64,000 nt of DNA from Daphnia pulex (lineage: Eukaryota > Arthropoda > Branchiopoda > Diplostraca > Daphniidae), in assembly GCF_021134715.1 (NCBI RefSeq), contig NC_060024.1:5394001-5458000 (forward strand), in the 5' to 3' direction. Position 1 is the first letter of the stretch, and every line of letters starts with the position of its first letter. The position numbers and the translations under genes were made by a program. The notes under the pieces are model-generated. The model did not search any database and was not told the DNA's origin. It saw only the letters and a program-made list of their open reading frames with translations. Shown here piece by piece: positions 11,701 to 24,181 of this stretch.

Positions 11701-12855
11701 ATGAGTGCCAGTCAAGAATCAAATAACGAAGCTGTTGGTGCCGCTACGTCACAGACTGATCAGCAGGCCGAAAATACGTTACCTGTTGGTTTTTTCCGTC
11801 CGATTGCAAGCAACTGGTGCCATTCCATGTCTCAGTTGGTCAAAGTGGATTTCGAGTGGACCATTCACCACGTTCTGCGCTACGAGTTGAATCGACAAGG
11901 AGTTGTAATATCGGAGCCATTCTCAGCAAAAGAAATTCCATATTGCCAATGGATGTTGCAAGCTCATTTCGCCTCCAATCAACAATCGGGTGTAGTCGTC
12001 AAGCTCTCTTCGGCCACTCCCGCCGGTGCCAGTTTATTCCGAATTCCAATCCCAATTCGAGTCAAATTTGCAATCGTCAACAAAATGCGCGAAAAAGTCT
12101 CGCAGAAGGAACTCAATTTGCCGAGAGGCACTGAATTGCCTTGCACTCTAAACACTTTTAATCTGGGTGATGTGTCCAACAACAGACAGGAGGATTTGCT
12201 GATTGACAACGCCCATCTGGCCATCTACTGCGAAATCGAAACTTGGGTGTCTAAGGCGGCGCTAACGGGCCGGACGGAGAACTTTCGCGATCAGCCCCTG
12301 TTCAACGACGACGAGTTGATCCAACATCTAGGCGGATTGCATCAAACCATGAAATTCAGTGACGTCACTTTCACCATTCGCGGCTGCAAGTTTGAGGCCC
12401 ACAAGGCCATTTTATCTGCCAGAAGTCCCGTCTTCGCCGCCATGTTCGATCACGAAACCGCCGAGAACTTATCTCACCAAGTGAAAATCAACGACGTGGA
12501 CCCGGAAGTGTTTCAAGAATTGCTCCGTTTCGTTTACACGGGCCGGATACCTGTCATCACAATGAAGACGCTGACGACTGGACTTTTGGCGGCTGCCGGG
12601 AAATATCTTCTCGGGAGTCTGATGACGGCCTGCGAAAAGTATTTGGTCAACGATCTCTCGGCAGATAATTGCATCGAGTTGCTCATTCTTGCCGATGGCC
12701 ATTGCGCAGATTACTTGAAGTGGAACGCGCTGAACTTTCTTCGCAGTTTCCCCAACGAGGTGATGGCCACAGATGGATGGAGCACGGCGAAACGGGATCA
12801 CTCCACTTGGCTGTGTGACATCCAGCAAGCTGCTTTCACTTCGACCCGTCCTTGA
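11701..12855 (+). CDS. MATH-BTB protein, SPOP/speckle-type POZ-like
   Basis: An uninterrupted 384-codon frame starts at ATG 11701, in good context after AAAAAGAA. Residues about 30-195 form a MATH-type substrate-binding region, recognisable at the end by ...IYCEIETWV. Residues about 216-320 are a BTB/POZ domain (KFSDVTFTIRGCKFEAHKAI, ARSPVFAAMFDH, VFQELLRFVYTGRI). Residues about 320-365 are the BACK-like helices ending LRSFPNEVMATDGW, the usual end of SPOP-like proteins. Such proteins are adaptors that bring substrates to CUL3 ubiquitin ligases in the nucleus. The lack of introns suggests an expanded, possibly retroposed copy, as is common for this family in arthropods. The MATH part is more diverged than the BTB part. 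An AATAAA occurs at about 13257. The gene is probably active because the frame is intact. Confidence 0.85.
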   Translation: MSASQESNNEAVGAATSQTDQQAENTLPVGFFRPIASNWCHSMSQLVKVDFEWTIHHVLRYELNRQGVVISEPFSAKEIPYCQWMLQAHFASNQQSGVVVKLSSATPAGASLFRIPIPIRVKFAIVNKMREKVSQKELNLPRGTELPCTLNTFNLGDVSNNRQEDLLIDNAHLAIYCEIETWVSKAALTGRTENFRDQPLFNDDELIQHLGGLHQTMKFSDVTFTIRGCKFEAHKAILSARSPVFAAMFDHETAENLSHQVKINDVDPEVFQELLRFVYTGRIPVITMKTLTTGLLAAAGKYLLGSLMTACEKYLVNDLSADNCIELLILADGHCADYLKWNALNFLRSFPNEVMATDGWSTAKRDHSTWLCDIQQAAFTSTRP

Positions 12856-14274
12856 CAAATTGTTGATTCTCTCTTGATGGGTTGTTCGGAAAGTTGAATT
12901 TTCTTTTGAGATTATGCAATCGGGAATTGAAATTAATGTTGTTCTGCTGATGTGCCTTGGTATATTGGAATGAGGATTCATCAAGAAATACAAATGTTTC
13001 TTTTTCTAAACTACACTCTAATATTCTAGATGTGCCAAGTTATTACTTGGACTCTTATGTCCATTATTTTAATTGAGAATTAAGTATAAGTAACGCGGTG
13101 ATTAAAAAGCGACACAAATTAAATAGAATATGGTGTTTATAATTAATCGCAAAGCTTGTCTGCATTGGTTAAATAAGATTGGAACCGTTTCACGAAATTG
13201 GAATTGCTGTTTATTGCGACAAATATATAACATTTTCTTTTTAGAGTCGTGAGGAAAATAAATTTCCGGCCATGTTAGAAGCATCAGCTCGATCTGGCAT
13301 TCCAAATGTTATATTTTCTGAGATTACCAAATCGCAATGCGCACTTGATGGTTATTGACATGCACGAGTCATTCAACCGAATAATACTGGCCTTGTGAAA
13401 TCTTTCATTATTCATTGGTGATGAGAATTAAATGGTGCTCTTTGTGAGCTAGTAAAATTATGAATACAAATTACGATACATACTTCGACAATAAATTTTC
13501 TGATCGTTTAATGAATACATTTTTATTATGTGCGTTAAAAGTTTTGCTTGCTAGAAGAGATTTTAACTCATGTTCGGAGAGCATAATGTTAGGCTGTTGG
13601 TCATCATAACCACTCGCTTGTTTTATATAATGAAGTAAACACTAATTTGAAAAAAAAAAACTACTGTAAGGATCCATCGACCGCAAGCGTCGCGAAGATT
13701 GAACGTTAATATTTACTGCATTTAAATTTAAGTTGTAGTGTGTCCAAATGAATAAATTGTATCGATTTACCCTTCTTAACATATGGCAATGCCAGATGAC
13801 TGAGTCTTGACCGGTTCCCCTGGGACCGGAGTATTCACACCTTGTTTCGCTTAAAGCCTCAAACCCTAATTGTTCACACCCTCTTTTTATGACTTGCCCT
13901 CCGTTGCGCTTTCTTGTCGCTATCCTTGTCCATTGTACACCAACATTTTGACCTTCCATGAACTTTGATAAAAATGTATGAAGCACACAGAATATAAATT
14001 CCCTCGGCGGTGATTACAAACATCCGACCTTGCGACTTTAAATAAATAGCTGGTCGTTTTGGCCCATGATCCAGTCCCTTTTCGATACGCGTACTGTACG
14101 GACGGTTGTAGCGCTCGTCGTTCAAATAGTTTTGTGTTTTTGATTGTACCATTAGTGACAGTGGCGCCCCCGGGGTGTTTTCGCAAACAGCAACTTTGAA
14201 TGATTTGGATAGTTAAAAAAATGGCGGGTTGGTTCCAATAGAGGGTGGGGGATTCATGTTAACTAAAAACAATA
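12856..14274. other. intergenic, no supported gene
   Basis: After the 3' UTR of the MATH-BTB gene nothing coding is recognised. Overlapping minus-strand frames at 13642-14186 share no domain. A TGGCGCCCCCGGGG at about 14162 resembles a retrotransposon primer-binding site, but no LTR pair was found. Confidence 0.4.
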
Positions 14275-15224
14275 ATAGTACAGTCATTTTGAGCCAAATT
14301 TGGGGGTCTAACCAAAACAAATTGTTAAAAGCGATTTTTTTAATGAGCTTTATTTATGCTAATGTTTTGTTACTCTGTGTAAAATCCGCCCACGAAAAAA
14401 TAAAGGGATCATATAAAAAATGTGTTTAAAAATTAACTTTTCGCTTAATGGTATCTTTTTATTTAAAAATTTTTATTTTAAAAATACAGGGTTAAAGAGA
14501 ATTGCAAGATTAACTTGAGTTCCAATTTTTGTTTAATTACAGTGTTTTTTAATATTTTTTAAAAATTAAAATCTATTAAAAATCGGTGAGCCGTCGAAAA
14601 AATCTTTGCGCGTTTTAACATTGCGCTTATGGGAAAACGAAAAATTTTGAAATCTCTCCCATTTGTAACCTAATCGACCTAAAAATATGATCTTAGTCTC
14701 ACTAAATTCGTTGTTTTTTCTACTTTAAGTTGATATTATTTATTTGAAGGCGGGACCGATTTTTCTGTAAGTTATTCATGTTTTTATAGACCCCCCCAAT
14801 CGCCAATTTCAGTTTTAGTAATCAACACACCCGCTGGGGGACTTCTTGTCATTCAGTCACTTCTTGTCACAATTTTAATTGTAGCAATGTTAAAACGCGC
14901 AAAGATTTTTTCGACGGCTCACCGATTTTTAATAGATTTTAATTTTTTAAAAATACTAAAAAACACTGTAATTAAACAAAAATTGACTCTTAAGTTAATC
15001 TTGCAATTTTCTTTAACCATGTATTTTTAAAATAAAAATTTTTAAATAAAAAGACACCATTTAGCGAAAAGTTAATTTTTAAACACATTTTTTAATATGA
15101 TCCCTTTATTTTTTCGTGGGCGGGTTTTACACAGAGTAAGAGAACATTAATATAAATAAAACTCATTAAAAAAATCGCCTTTAACAATTTTTTTGGGGTG
15201 AAAAGGCTAAAATGACTGTACTAT
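14275..15224. mobile_element. foldback element, about 0.95 kb, long terminal inverted repeats
   Basis: The left arm, about 14276-14632, starts TAGTACAGTCATTTT. The right arm, about 14884-15223, ends AAAATGACTGTACTA. The arms can be followed for roughly 340 bases with small differences, ending near GCAATGTTAAAACGCGCAAAG on the right arm. About 250 bases lie in the loop, including a stretch on phage-like direct repeats of CTTCTTGTCA. There is no ORF. The outermost TA and CAGT-like ends would fit a Tc1/mariner-type MITE, which is inference. The two arms have diverged by many small changes, so it is not a recent insertion. Confidence 0.8.
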
Positions 15225-15969
15225 AAGAGATGTTTGCCTCGGTAGCAGCGGTGGTCCCATGGGTCGATGGATCCAACCAGTACAATTCGGGGGGGGGGGG
15301 GAAGCTAGTTTGCTGCCACCATATGAAAGACTTCTCCCGTTTCCCGACCTGCTATCCGAAAGGCTTGACTGCGTGATCAATACTTTCGGCCGGCAGGTAT
15401 GAGGTCTGGGTTCGAAGGCTTCATGTGATGTTAGCTATTATAGTAGGTACAATGATTTCAGGACTTACTGTCGGTACATGTTACGATGGAGAGGCGGCGG
15501 AGTCAAGATGGGGCGGTGAAAGTGGCGATCTAGCGGGCGGTGGTGTTTATGTTTGGCGCCAGATGAGAGTGAAGCGGAGGTCGGGACTGGGTGAAGCGGC
15601 GGTCGTTCGGACATACGGAGGTTCACGTATGTCCGAAAGAAACTTTGGGAATCCTACATAATCTATATATAACCTTTTTAATACAAGGGGAAAAGAAGAA
15701 GTAATAACCCGACAGATTGTGACAAGTGAGACATTAGAGAAAGACCGGACTTCACAGTGACATTCTACGACGGGTGAGACAGAAGGAGTGAACTGAAGAT
15801 TGTCTTTTTGTGACGGGTTATATACCTGTCAAAACAGGGTCAAACGTGGTCATCGAAAGTAGAGTCAAGGTTAGTGTGGGTCATAAAAAGAAGGGGGGAA
15901 TTACTTGTATCCAGGCCAGCGAGAGGGCAATAAACCAACGAGGGGATTTAGCCAAAAACTAGGGCGCTG
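15225..15969. other. spacer with G-run and hairpin
   Basis: It contains a homopolymer of 12 or so G at about 15288-15300 and a perfect 12-bp stem, 8-base loop hairpin at 15606-15637 (TTCGGACATACG and its complement). No gene is supported. Confidence 0.4.
15606..15637. repeat. perfect 12-bp stem hairpin
   Basis: TTCGGACATACG, an 8-base loop, then CGTATGTCCGAA. No protein-coding context; it could be the end of a decayed element. Confidence 0.6.
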
Positions 15970-16283
15970 ATAGCCAATCCTTACAAAATTCACCAGTTCC
16001 ATCCGAGGGGGAAGAACAAGCTGATGGGATAGTGGAAGAGGCCGATAACAGACCGACAACACCAGAAGCGGGAAATAACGACCCTTTCACTGTCAACGAA
16101 GACGCCGAGCTTCTTGTCTCATTTCATGGGTGGGATCCAATTGATAGTGACCAACCGCCAGCTGTGCAAAGTCTCCCGCTAGGCAAAGACGTTAATAAGG
16201 AGCCTCCACCGCTACTCCACTTCCGAATAGAAAGAAATAGAACTTTTACAAAGGTCCCAAAAAGGTTAATAGAGGAAAAATAG
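15970..16283 (+). CDS. unrecognised acidic ORF fragment
   Basis: The frame is open without a convincing ATG at its start and encodes an acidic, proline-rich polypeptide ending KRLIEEK. It is low in complexity and has no domain I recognise. It follows a polypurine run (AAGAAGGGGGGAATTA at about 15889) of the kind found before LTRs. It may be a remnant of a retrotransposon gag or accessory frame. I am not sure it is coding. Confidence 0.25.
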
Positions 16284-17480
16284 TAAGATTTAATTCTTAT
16301 TTAATTAAGTTTTTGCCATGTTGCAACCTTATCGACTTTCTCTTACATAACACGACCGTGTTAAAATTTTTTTTTTGTTAAATAAAATCTAAAAAATAAA
16401 ATAAACACCAAAATCCATAAATTTAGAAAATTCCGGATATCAGAAAAAACACACACTCTTAAAAACGGGAAAAATGAAAAACAAATCTTGATTTAGTTCT
16501 AGTCCCAGAGATATAAAGCAGAACTAGACAACAAAATATTTAAAAAATTAGAGGATCAACATACACTATTTTTCCCTTCCGATCCGCGTTGGTAAAAAGG
16601 TTTAAAAGAGCAAACGTTTTTAGCTAACAGCCTAATCCTTTTTCTTCCGTCCAGCAGGACAGAGTAAACGGAGAAGCGACAATTGTTTTTTTTTCGTGAA
16701 ATGTATTCATCGCAAGCACATGCAGCGTGAGTTCGACAGGCGTATGAAGTCAAACGCCATATTTCATGGGATGTGGGAAGAGGGGATGTGCTCCATGCGT
16801 GACTCTCACAAATGGATGGACACATCAATTCCACCCCGAGTTTTGTTTAATTAAAACGAAATGCCGGAAAAACTGATGAATCCGCCACATTATATGTGGG
16901 CAAGTGTACGAAAGCAAAACGATTCACCGATGCAGACGGGATCGAGAAGTTCTAACAACGAAACCATTTCAATTGATTCTCTAGTTCCATAAAATGACAG
17001 TTCAGACACTGACTGCCAAGAAAAAAGTGGCACAGAAGGAACAGGAACGCGAGATTCGTCGCTGTACTGGGCTTAAAAAAACTGGAAACGACCGAAGTGA
17101 CGACGACGAACCCGAAAGTCGTTCCAGTGGTCGTTCATAAGGAAGAGCGACAGTTAAACTAGAAATGGGCCTTGTTCAAGAGAGAAGACCCGACTCACCT
17201 TTTCTGTTGGCGTTACTACAGTCACATACAGTGGCCATTATGGCTGCTGTGGTGTGCAGGCTGGCTAGCCGAACTATTTAGAGATAGCTTCATATATATA
17301 AAAAAACACACGAATTGAGTTTGCTGTGGTACATAATGAGACTAAAATTAAGACGAAAAAATGGAAAAATGAGTAAGTTTGAACATTGGCGTGAAAGGGA
17401 ATAGGTGCCCTCGCGTCACTGGTGCCTGATTGGCGTCCGGTCGACGTGGGACTTACTCAATTATCTGTGTGAATTAAGGC
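16284..17480. other. no recognised gene; probable 3' flank of gypsy-1
   Basis: AT-rich sequence between the acidic ORF fragment and the end of the minus-strand pol remnant. Part of it may be the 3' LTR of that element, but no second copy is present in the window to prove it. Confidence 0.3.
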
Positions 17481-17488
17481 ATTCGTCC

Positions 17489-19360
17489 TTAATCTAGTAA
17501 AAAGTCCCGAAATCTATTTGGGAGACGAGTGGCTCGTTTGGGGCGAGCACCCTCGTTGGTTATGTTTTGTTCCACTAGGGCCGGCGCAACCCGCTGGGGG
17601 GTTAACGGAGGGGGTAGCGTCGTTTGCTCTGGGACGTTCGCGTCATATAGCGGCTCACCATGAGTAGGCATTGCCGGATTCGAGTCAATACTGGGTCAAA
17701 ATTGATCAAATCAACGTCTTGGTCGTTATTCATGACGGCGTCTAAATTGGCCGAAATATCGTCCTCTTCTGGGTCCGAATCATTAAATTCATCTTCCTCG
17801 TCTTCTTGGTCAGAACTTTCTTCGTCGTCGGAGTCACCGTCTCTTTGCCTAGCTTTTGTTAGTTTAGACTCTCTTAAGTCATCGAAATCGACGCATTTTT
17901 CATCTCTCCAAATCATACACTCGGTTAGTGCTTTCAAGCGGTTGACATGTGTAAACTGGGTACCATTCCCATTATACGCACGGATTTCCACTGTGTGGTT
18001 AGGGAAAACTTTTGAGACGCGAAAAGGTCCATGATACCTAGGATTTTATTTCTTACTTGTTCCTAGTTTAGTTACTCTTACGTCCAGTAAAACGCGGTCC
18101 CCTACTTCAAATTTTTCTTTCTTGGCCCGCTTGTCGTACTGTGCTTTCTGCTGTCGTCTAGCTTCCAATAGATTTTCCTTGGCGAGTTGGAACCCTTCTC
18201 GTAAACGTCGCATCGTCTGGCTTTTGTAGTCACGAGGTGTGATCGACTCCGACTCAGGTATTAAAAACCTGTCGACTACCATATTCGGATCTCTATAGCT
18301 GTTATCAGAAAATAGGGACTCTCCATCGTAGACGATGCACGGAATTCCTATACGCTGCGGCCATCGGACAGAGGATTTCTTCCCAATTTTCCAGCTCGTC
18401 ATCAACATATTTGCGAACCATGTCGATTACTGTCTTGTTAAAGCGTTCGGTCATCCCATTCGACTGTAGATGATACGCTGTCGTTGTTTTGTGTTTCGTC
18501 TGGAGTTCATTGCATAGGTTATTAAATAGACGAGATGTAAAATTAGTGCCTCTGTCGGTGACAATAATTTTCGGGGGTCCATGATAAAGGACAATTTTAT
18601 CCATCAATGCACGGCAGGTCGTTTCTGCCGTTTGATTAGGCAACGCGACAACCTCCGTCCATTTGGAGAAGGCATCCGTCATTACGAGGACGTTCTTATT
18701 CCCGTTGGTCGATACGGGTTTAATTGAGCATAAGAAATTCATTCCTATTACTTCGAATGGGGCAGTTGCGATTTCTAAGGGATGTAGGAAGGCTCTGGTC
18801 ACTACTCGCCTTTGTAGGGCACAAGTTTCACACGACCTGCAATAATCCTTGATGTCTTTCAAGATTCGGGGCCAGTAATATTTGTCGCGTATCCGGAAGA
18901 ATGTACGTAAGAAAGCGAGATGTCCTGCTAATAACGAAGAGTGGTATTCTTTCATAATATTTGTTCTTAATGAATATGGAACGACCGTCTGTTCCTGAAT
19001 GAACTGACGTCTTTTTTCGATGGGGGTAAGAAATCTCTCCTCAGCGGAAAAGCTCGATTTCTTTCACCCAATCTGGGTTATCTAGCTCGTCCTGTTCTGA
19101 CAGTACACCTTCATCAAGATAGCGGCGGATTTTTGAGCAAGTTTCAATCTTTCGTTGTTCTTCAATAATATGTAAAATCTGTTCGTTCTTCTGCGCTTAC
19201 GACGCGGATTCGTGAAAGGAAATCAGCGTTTGCGTGTTCCTTCCCCGGTTTATAAGTAACTTTATACTTCACTGCTGCTAATTCGATCGCCCATCTACCC
19301 AGTCTACTTTTCTCATCCTTGTGGGCCTCGATTTTGAATTTGTCGTCCTGCAAATAGTGG
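17489..19360 (-). pseudogene. gypsy-1: 5'-truncated Ty3/gypsy pol (RNase H end, integrase, tail)
   Basis: This minus-strand pol is broken by frameshifts and stops. At 19162-19353 it has the end of RNase H (GRWAIELAAVKYKVTYKPGK followed by the HANADFLSRI-type signature). At 18305-18955 it has integrase: a zinc-finger end (CRSCETCALQ), the catalytic core with GMNFLCSIKPVS, IIVTDRGTNFTS and NGMTERFNKTV giving the D,D,E triad, and AAYRNSVH. At 18046-18408 a later integrase segment (VGDRVLLDVRV) ends at a stop, and 17602-17991 holds the GPY/F-like module and a long Asp/Glu-rich tail. The last piece, 17489-17671, is in another frame. Reverse transcriptase, protease and gag are missing: similarity stops abruptly near 19360. 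It is an old, dead copy. Confidence 0.85.
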
Positions 19361-22300
19361 CGATATCGCTACTGCACACTGGGCGACGGATAATGTAAAA
19401 AACTGCTAAATGATAGAGTGCAACACGGAAAAGATAAGGAAATGCTTCTGAAAGGAAACAAGGAGGAATTAACCTCTCGCAGCATATGTTAAAAAGCCGT
19501 TGGATAGGGCACACACCCGCACAATTATTAAGCGGCGAATCGATGTTCGTCGTGGACGAACCGAAACAGTAAACCAAGGGAAGAAACAAAAATGCTAACA
19601 GTAAACAGCTCTCTCTCTATTTCCGCCTAAAAAAAATTTTGTTAGAGGCGAATCGGTGTTTGTCGAAACGGGTGAAAGCAATAAAAAATAGCAAAGTAAA
19701 CACGGCATGACAATGTTTCTGCCCTCTTTTATATTTTTCACACGTACTTCACATTTACGTAAAAATCGCCAGATTGCTTTTCTAGTATTTTGACGAGAAA
19801 CCGAAAGTAAGATAGAGACACGCCCCACCGACCTTGGTATTGTAACGACCTCTCCATCTCGCGGAGAGCGGGTCGTACAAATAACACAAGCGAATAAATG
19901 ACACTCGGGGCTTCCCACAATTGCTGAATGTATTCTGGATTTCTAAGCTTAAGAGTACATAAATGAGATAAGAGTTAAACGCGGGACATACCGATATTGC
20001 CGGAGGCCGATGACACGGGAAGAGAAAAGAAGTAGAATGAGAACACGGCACAAGCGAATACACGGACGATAACTGCACGACGGCAGACGTGCGTACACAC
20101 ACGACACAATAAGCGCAAATGCGCACACAAAACAGACACGAAGATAGGAAAATAGAAATGGGCAAGATAACTCGTAATTGGCACTGAACTGGGTTAACTG
20201 AAGAAGAATAGGGAAAAGTGAAAGGAGTCGATAAGTAACTAGCTAATCAGAAATTAGGGAGAGCTCTACGAACTGGTCGGAGAGTCGAACAAGACTAACT
20301 AACTGTTCGTCGCACATTTGCGACGAAACTTTGCATACAGCTGGGCCCATCTGGTCCAGCGACAAAGGCACATTAGTCACTAATAATCGCCCTGTGTAAA
20401 GGGTACCCCCAAATACGTTGACGTGTGAAACGATCACTTGTCAATATTATTCTGGGGTAGGCCTAGCACTATGGGAACTAACACATTAACACACAATTTA
20501 TGGGTGGCTCTAATTCTAAAGTGGTTGATAATATTACTGGCGCCGGACGGCGTCAGGTTGCAGCATCTTCAGCTGTTGCGGAGCGACGCTTCGTTACAGT
20601 ATGGTCGTTCAGACAGACGGATTAAATCACGACTAATTTGTGAAGTTCGATATTTGTTTTCTCTCATTACGAAAAAGTCCGTTCGTCACCATTTGTTACC
20701 AAATCAAGTACCCCGTACGAATTTGTTTTTGTGAATTTTATTTTTTTTTGAATAAAGAGACGTAACGAAAAAAAAGCAGCATTTATAGTGTGTTAATTAC
20801 AGGAGAAACGTATCACTAACAATCCAAGGGAAAGAGGGTAATTACGGATTTAATTCCATGAGTTGACATGAAGTAAGAAAACCAATGGGGTAAGGGACGC
20901 TTTGGGAGGGGGGTTGCCCACAGTAACAAATAAAAGTTGAAATGTCTCCACTCCACCCCAACCATTTTATTTCCTTTGGGGGATGTATTAAGTATACCCT
21001 AAGAATACGTCTGGTACATGTTATCCTGTTGTCGATAGACCCCCGCCAATAGCAAATTAACAAGACGGATTGAAGTAGGATATTCGTCCAGTAAAAAGTA
21101 AAAAATAAGTTAACGGTAAAGAAGGCATGCCGGGAGTTAATCAACGGGTTGCCAGAAAGGGAAGGGAAAACTATGTGTCCTTACCGCACTATTTTGAAAA
21201 AAAGGGGGGATAAAGAAAATGTGAATAGTTAAAAGGAAAAGGGGTTGAGACAATCTTCTCCTACTATTTTTTTTTTATTACGGGATTTACGTCAGTATCC
21301 TGTGTTGGATCCAGTTGGTCATTGAATTAATGGATGGAAAAACGTAAACAGCAAAATTCGCGATCCAATGGTTGGCTCACGTCTCTGTTTTTTTTTTGTT
21401 TGTTTTTTGTTTGTGGTATTATGGGGTTGGGAAACACTTCAAAATAAATAGGAGGGAAATGAAGATGACGAAAAACAAGAGTTTTCTTTTTCTTCGCGTA
21501 CTGTTTCTGCCCACTGTGATGCTAGGTTGGCGCTGTCAACAATTACAGCGGCCAGGATGGTATCATAAGCCAAAGACAGGACGAATAAAGTGAAATTATT
21601 GGGATATTTCGCAAAGGAAAAGGGATGATAATTGCCTCCCTAGGCGTTCGCCTAATTCGGCTGTCAGCGAACGTCAGTGGGATAGATAGACTGTGTGTAT
21701 CGGCCAACCGGCTCCACCAACAATGAAAGGCGCTGGCAGTTTAGGGACCCTTGGAAATTGTGACCAGCGGGTGTCTGCACCTTGAATTGCTTGGGTACGT
21801 GGTCACTGCAGCGATTCATTGTGTAAAAAGGAAAAATATCAAAAACAGAAGACAAACTGATTTACAGCAATTCATGGACGTCACGATCAAGAACAAAAAT
21901 TAGAAAAACTCAATCTTGGGGTTACGACTCCTTTGGAAAAAAAATACGAAACGGGAATTCAACCGCCACAAATAGCGGAAATAAAAGCAGTGGTTGGAAG
22001 TAAACAAAGGCAGCAGAACAGATGTAATTAAAATGGTAATCGTTGAGTTTCCACCACAGAAGTAGCAAAAGTAAACGACTCATTTTTCCTGCAAACGTTT
22101 TTTTTCCTCATCTGGTCCCAGATGAGGTGGGTTTAAAATTAATTTTTCGGGCACGGGTTATTGGCCATTATAGAAACATTTTTTGTGCCATCTACGAAAG
22201 AAGAAAATAAAGCGAGGAATTACGTGACGAGTTCTCTTGACCTTTATTGAGCGCGAAAAAAAAATTTTTATCGCGAAAAGATTGCAATTCAGCCACGCTT

Positions 22301-22920
22301 CGTCCTCTTTACTGGAGGAGTCATTACAAGAGCTCGTGCCAAACAAACAAAGTGGGAATCCTTTTAATGCTTTGATGGAAGCGTAACAACAGAACAAATA
22401 ACAAAAAAACTCAAGTAGCAATGAACTTGCATGACGGGAGAAAGGGAAAAATCAGTGCTTACACGCACAGGGTATTTTTATTATTATCTTTCATTTTTTT
22501 TTTAGTAAAGGGGGGGGGATCTCAGTCTCTAAGGACCCAACAACTGGCACAAGGCCATATTCCCAACTTACCCCAAACTATCTTAAATGCAAAGTTCGTG
22601 GAAGAAATTCCTGAACTTGTTCTGTGCAAATCGTATTGCCAGAAAATACTCCCAAATTTCAATTCAAAATCATTTTTATTTTTCATTTTCTTTTATTTAA
22701 CCTTCCTATCTCTTTACCCTCCAAATAATTAAATATATGCTCACCCACAGTTCTCTCTTCCTTCGTTGCCCCTACTTCACACCTTTCCCCAGCCTCAGTA
22801 ATTTGAATCCTTTGACACGTCAGTACCATTGAAAAGTTGGTGCCAGTAGCCCCATTTTCGGACGGAAAAGTACTTACAGTGACTACAGTGTTCACCTCCT
22901 CTCCTTGAAGGCATCACGAT
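19361..22920. other. non-coding, probable LTR/leader remnants, nothing certain
   Basis: The open frames here are short and uninformative. A pair of similar motifs (GGCGAATCGATGTTCGTCG near 19532 and GGCGAATCGGTGTTTGTCG near 19649) shows an old local duplication. CTGGCGCCGGACGG at about 20538 resembles a primer-binding site. No LTR pair or domain could be established. Confidence 0.35.
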
Positions 22921-22944
22921 CTAAACTAATTCTTAATTCCAGAA

Positions 22945-23737
22945 ATGGATCCCAAAACAGCCGTGATTGTATTCGTCGAAAACACCAAAGCCACGGTACG
23001 TGCACAGGTGGTCGCTAACCTGGCCGTTGACCTTCATCAACGCCTTAACAGCGACAATATTAAAATTTGTAGTACGCTCAGTGGCGGGACCGGACACTTC
23101 GTTTACGGACCCCATAACAAATCGGATATTTCAAATCATGGGAGAAACTAGCCTGCTCCTCACCATAGGGGAACCAACTGTAAGCGCCACTGTATACGTC
23201 GTTAATGACGCGGAGAGAGGTGCGTCCATGGTCCTGGGGATGGATACCATAATTGCACTGCACGGTACACTTTTCTTGGGGGGCGACGAACAGATGAATC
23301 CACTCTTCGACACTCCAAACAGAAAAAGGTTACCGCCCCCAAGACCGGTGTTAGCAACCGGCCTGCCCATTTCACTCGTCTCCCAAGCCTGGGCATCCGA
23401 GAATGACGTGGTGATATCACAGGTAGAGACTCAGCACTATCGGGACCACATTACCAACACAACATTCCCGGTATATGGAATGGTGACCATACCGTCCGGA
23501 AACAACGCATGCCAAGCATTCGCCACCAACATTAAAACCAGCATGATGCTGGGGGTAAATTATTTGAAGACAGTGGACTTCAAATTAACATTTGATGATT
23601 GGACCATATCATGGCCACAAACTATGGTAGTCCACCCATACCGCCCGCCTGCACGATCAATAGCCGGCCCGACATGCCCAAAGTGCGGCCTAAACGGACA
23701 TGTGCAATCCCAATGCACGGGGGTCCGTGAATTTTAA
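22945..23737 (+). pseudogene. retroelement fragment: retropepsin-like segment plus CCHC zinc knuckle
   Basis: The plus-strand frame 22967-23737 contains, in order, a segment like the second half of a retroviral-type aspartic protease (hydrophobic strand, then VYVVNDAERGASMVLGMDTI with the I/V-L-G-M-D signature) and, at the very end, a C-x2-C-x4-H-x4-C zinc knuckle (CPKCGLNGHVQSQC). A second frame, 22945-23151, overlaps its start, suggesting a frameshift near 23100 where the catalytic Asp region should be. I could not find a clean D-S/T-G motif. A knuckle placed after the protease is unusual for Ty3/gypsy. The stop is followed by a polypurine run. It probably belonged to an LTR element whose 3' LTR is at 24182, but that link is inferred. 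Confidence 0.5.
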
Positions 23738-24181
23738 AAAAAGAAGGGGAGGGAAGACATCGTCGCCATCAGGCACCACCCTCTTTTATAGTTGCCATCC
23801 CTAGATTTCTTACTTTCTTTTACTCTCTTAATTCCCCATGCTCGTTTCTTTTGACGCTCCCCCTACATCATATTCAGGTTGTTTCAATTTTCCCCGAAAC
23901 TGTATAATGCGCCACGTTTGTCAATTTACTTTCTATTCCCAAACAGCCCTACCCGATATTCCCCATACATTTCTTCTCATCAATTTCCCTTTACTCGTTT
24001 TCCAATTTTTTTCCCCTCTTCTTCCTCGTCCCCTTTCTCTTCAAAGGTTTTCCGATGTTTTGTTTTCTCCTTTGTGTTGCTTCTTCAAATGTTTAGACGG
24101 ATTTTAGTATGCCTTAGTATTACATTTAATATTCCTATAAATTAAGCCGACTCCGGGAGTCGCCTTCAAAGAAGGCGGCTA
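23738..24181. other. pyrimidine-rich retroelement 3' region
   Basis: A long C/T-rich stretch with no gene, followed by two small hairpins (ACTCCGGGAGT and CCTTCAAAGAAGG) just before the LTR at 24182. AAAGAAGGCGG could serve as its polypurine tract. Confidence 0.4.

Noticed and set aside
14162..14176. TGGCGCCCCCGGGG as a retrotransposon primer-binding site
   Set aside because: No LTR boundary or second LTR could be found on either side.
19278..20184. Minus-strand Cys/Leu-rich frames upstream of the gypsy-1 pol remnant
   Set aside because: No retroelement or host domain is seen and the frames overlap one another; they are likely chance frames in non-coding sequence.
20538..20552. TGGCGCCGGACGG as a primer-binding site of a plus-strand element
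   Set aside because: No convincing LTR end precedes it and no element genes follow.
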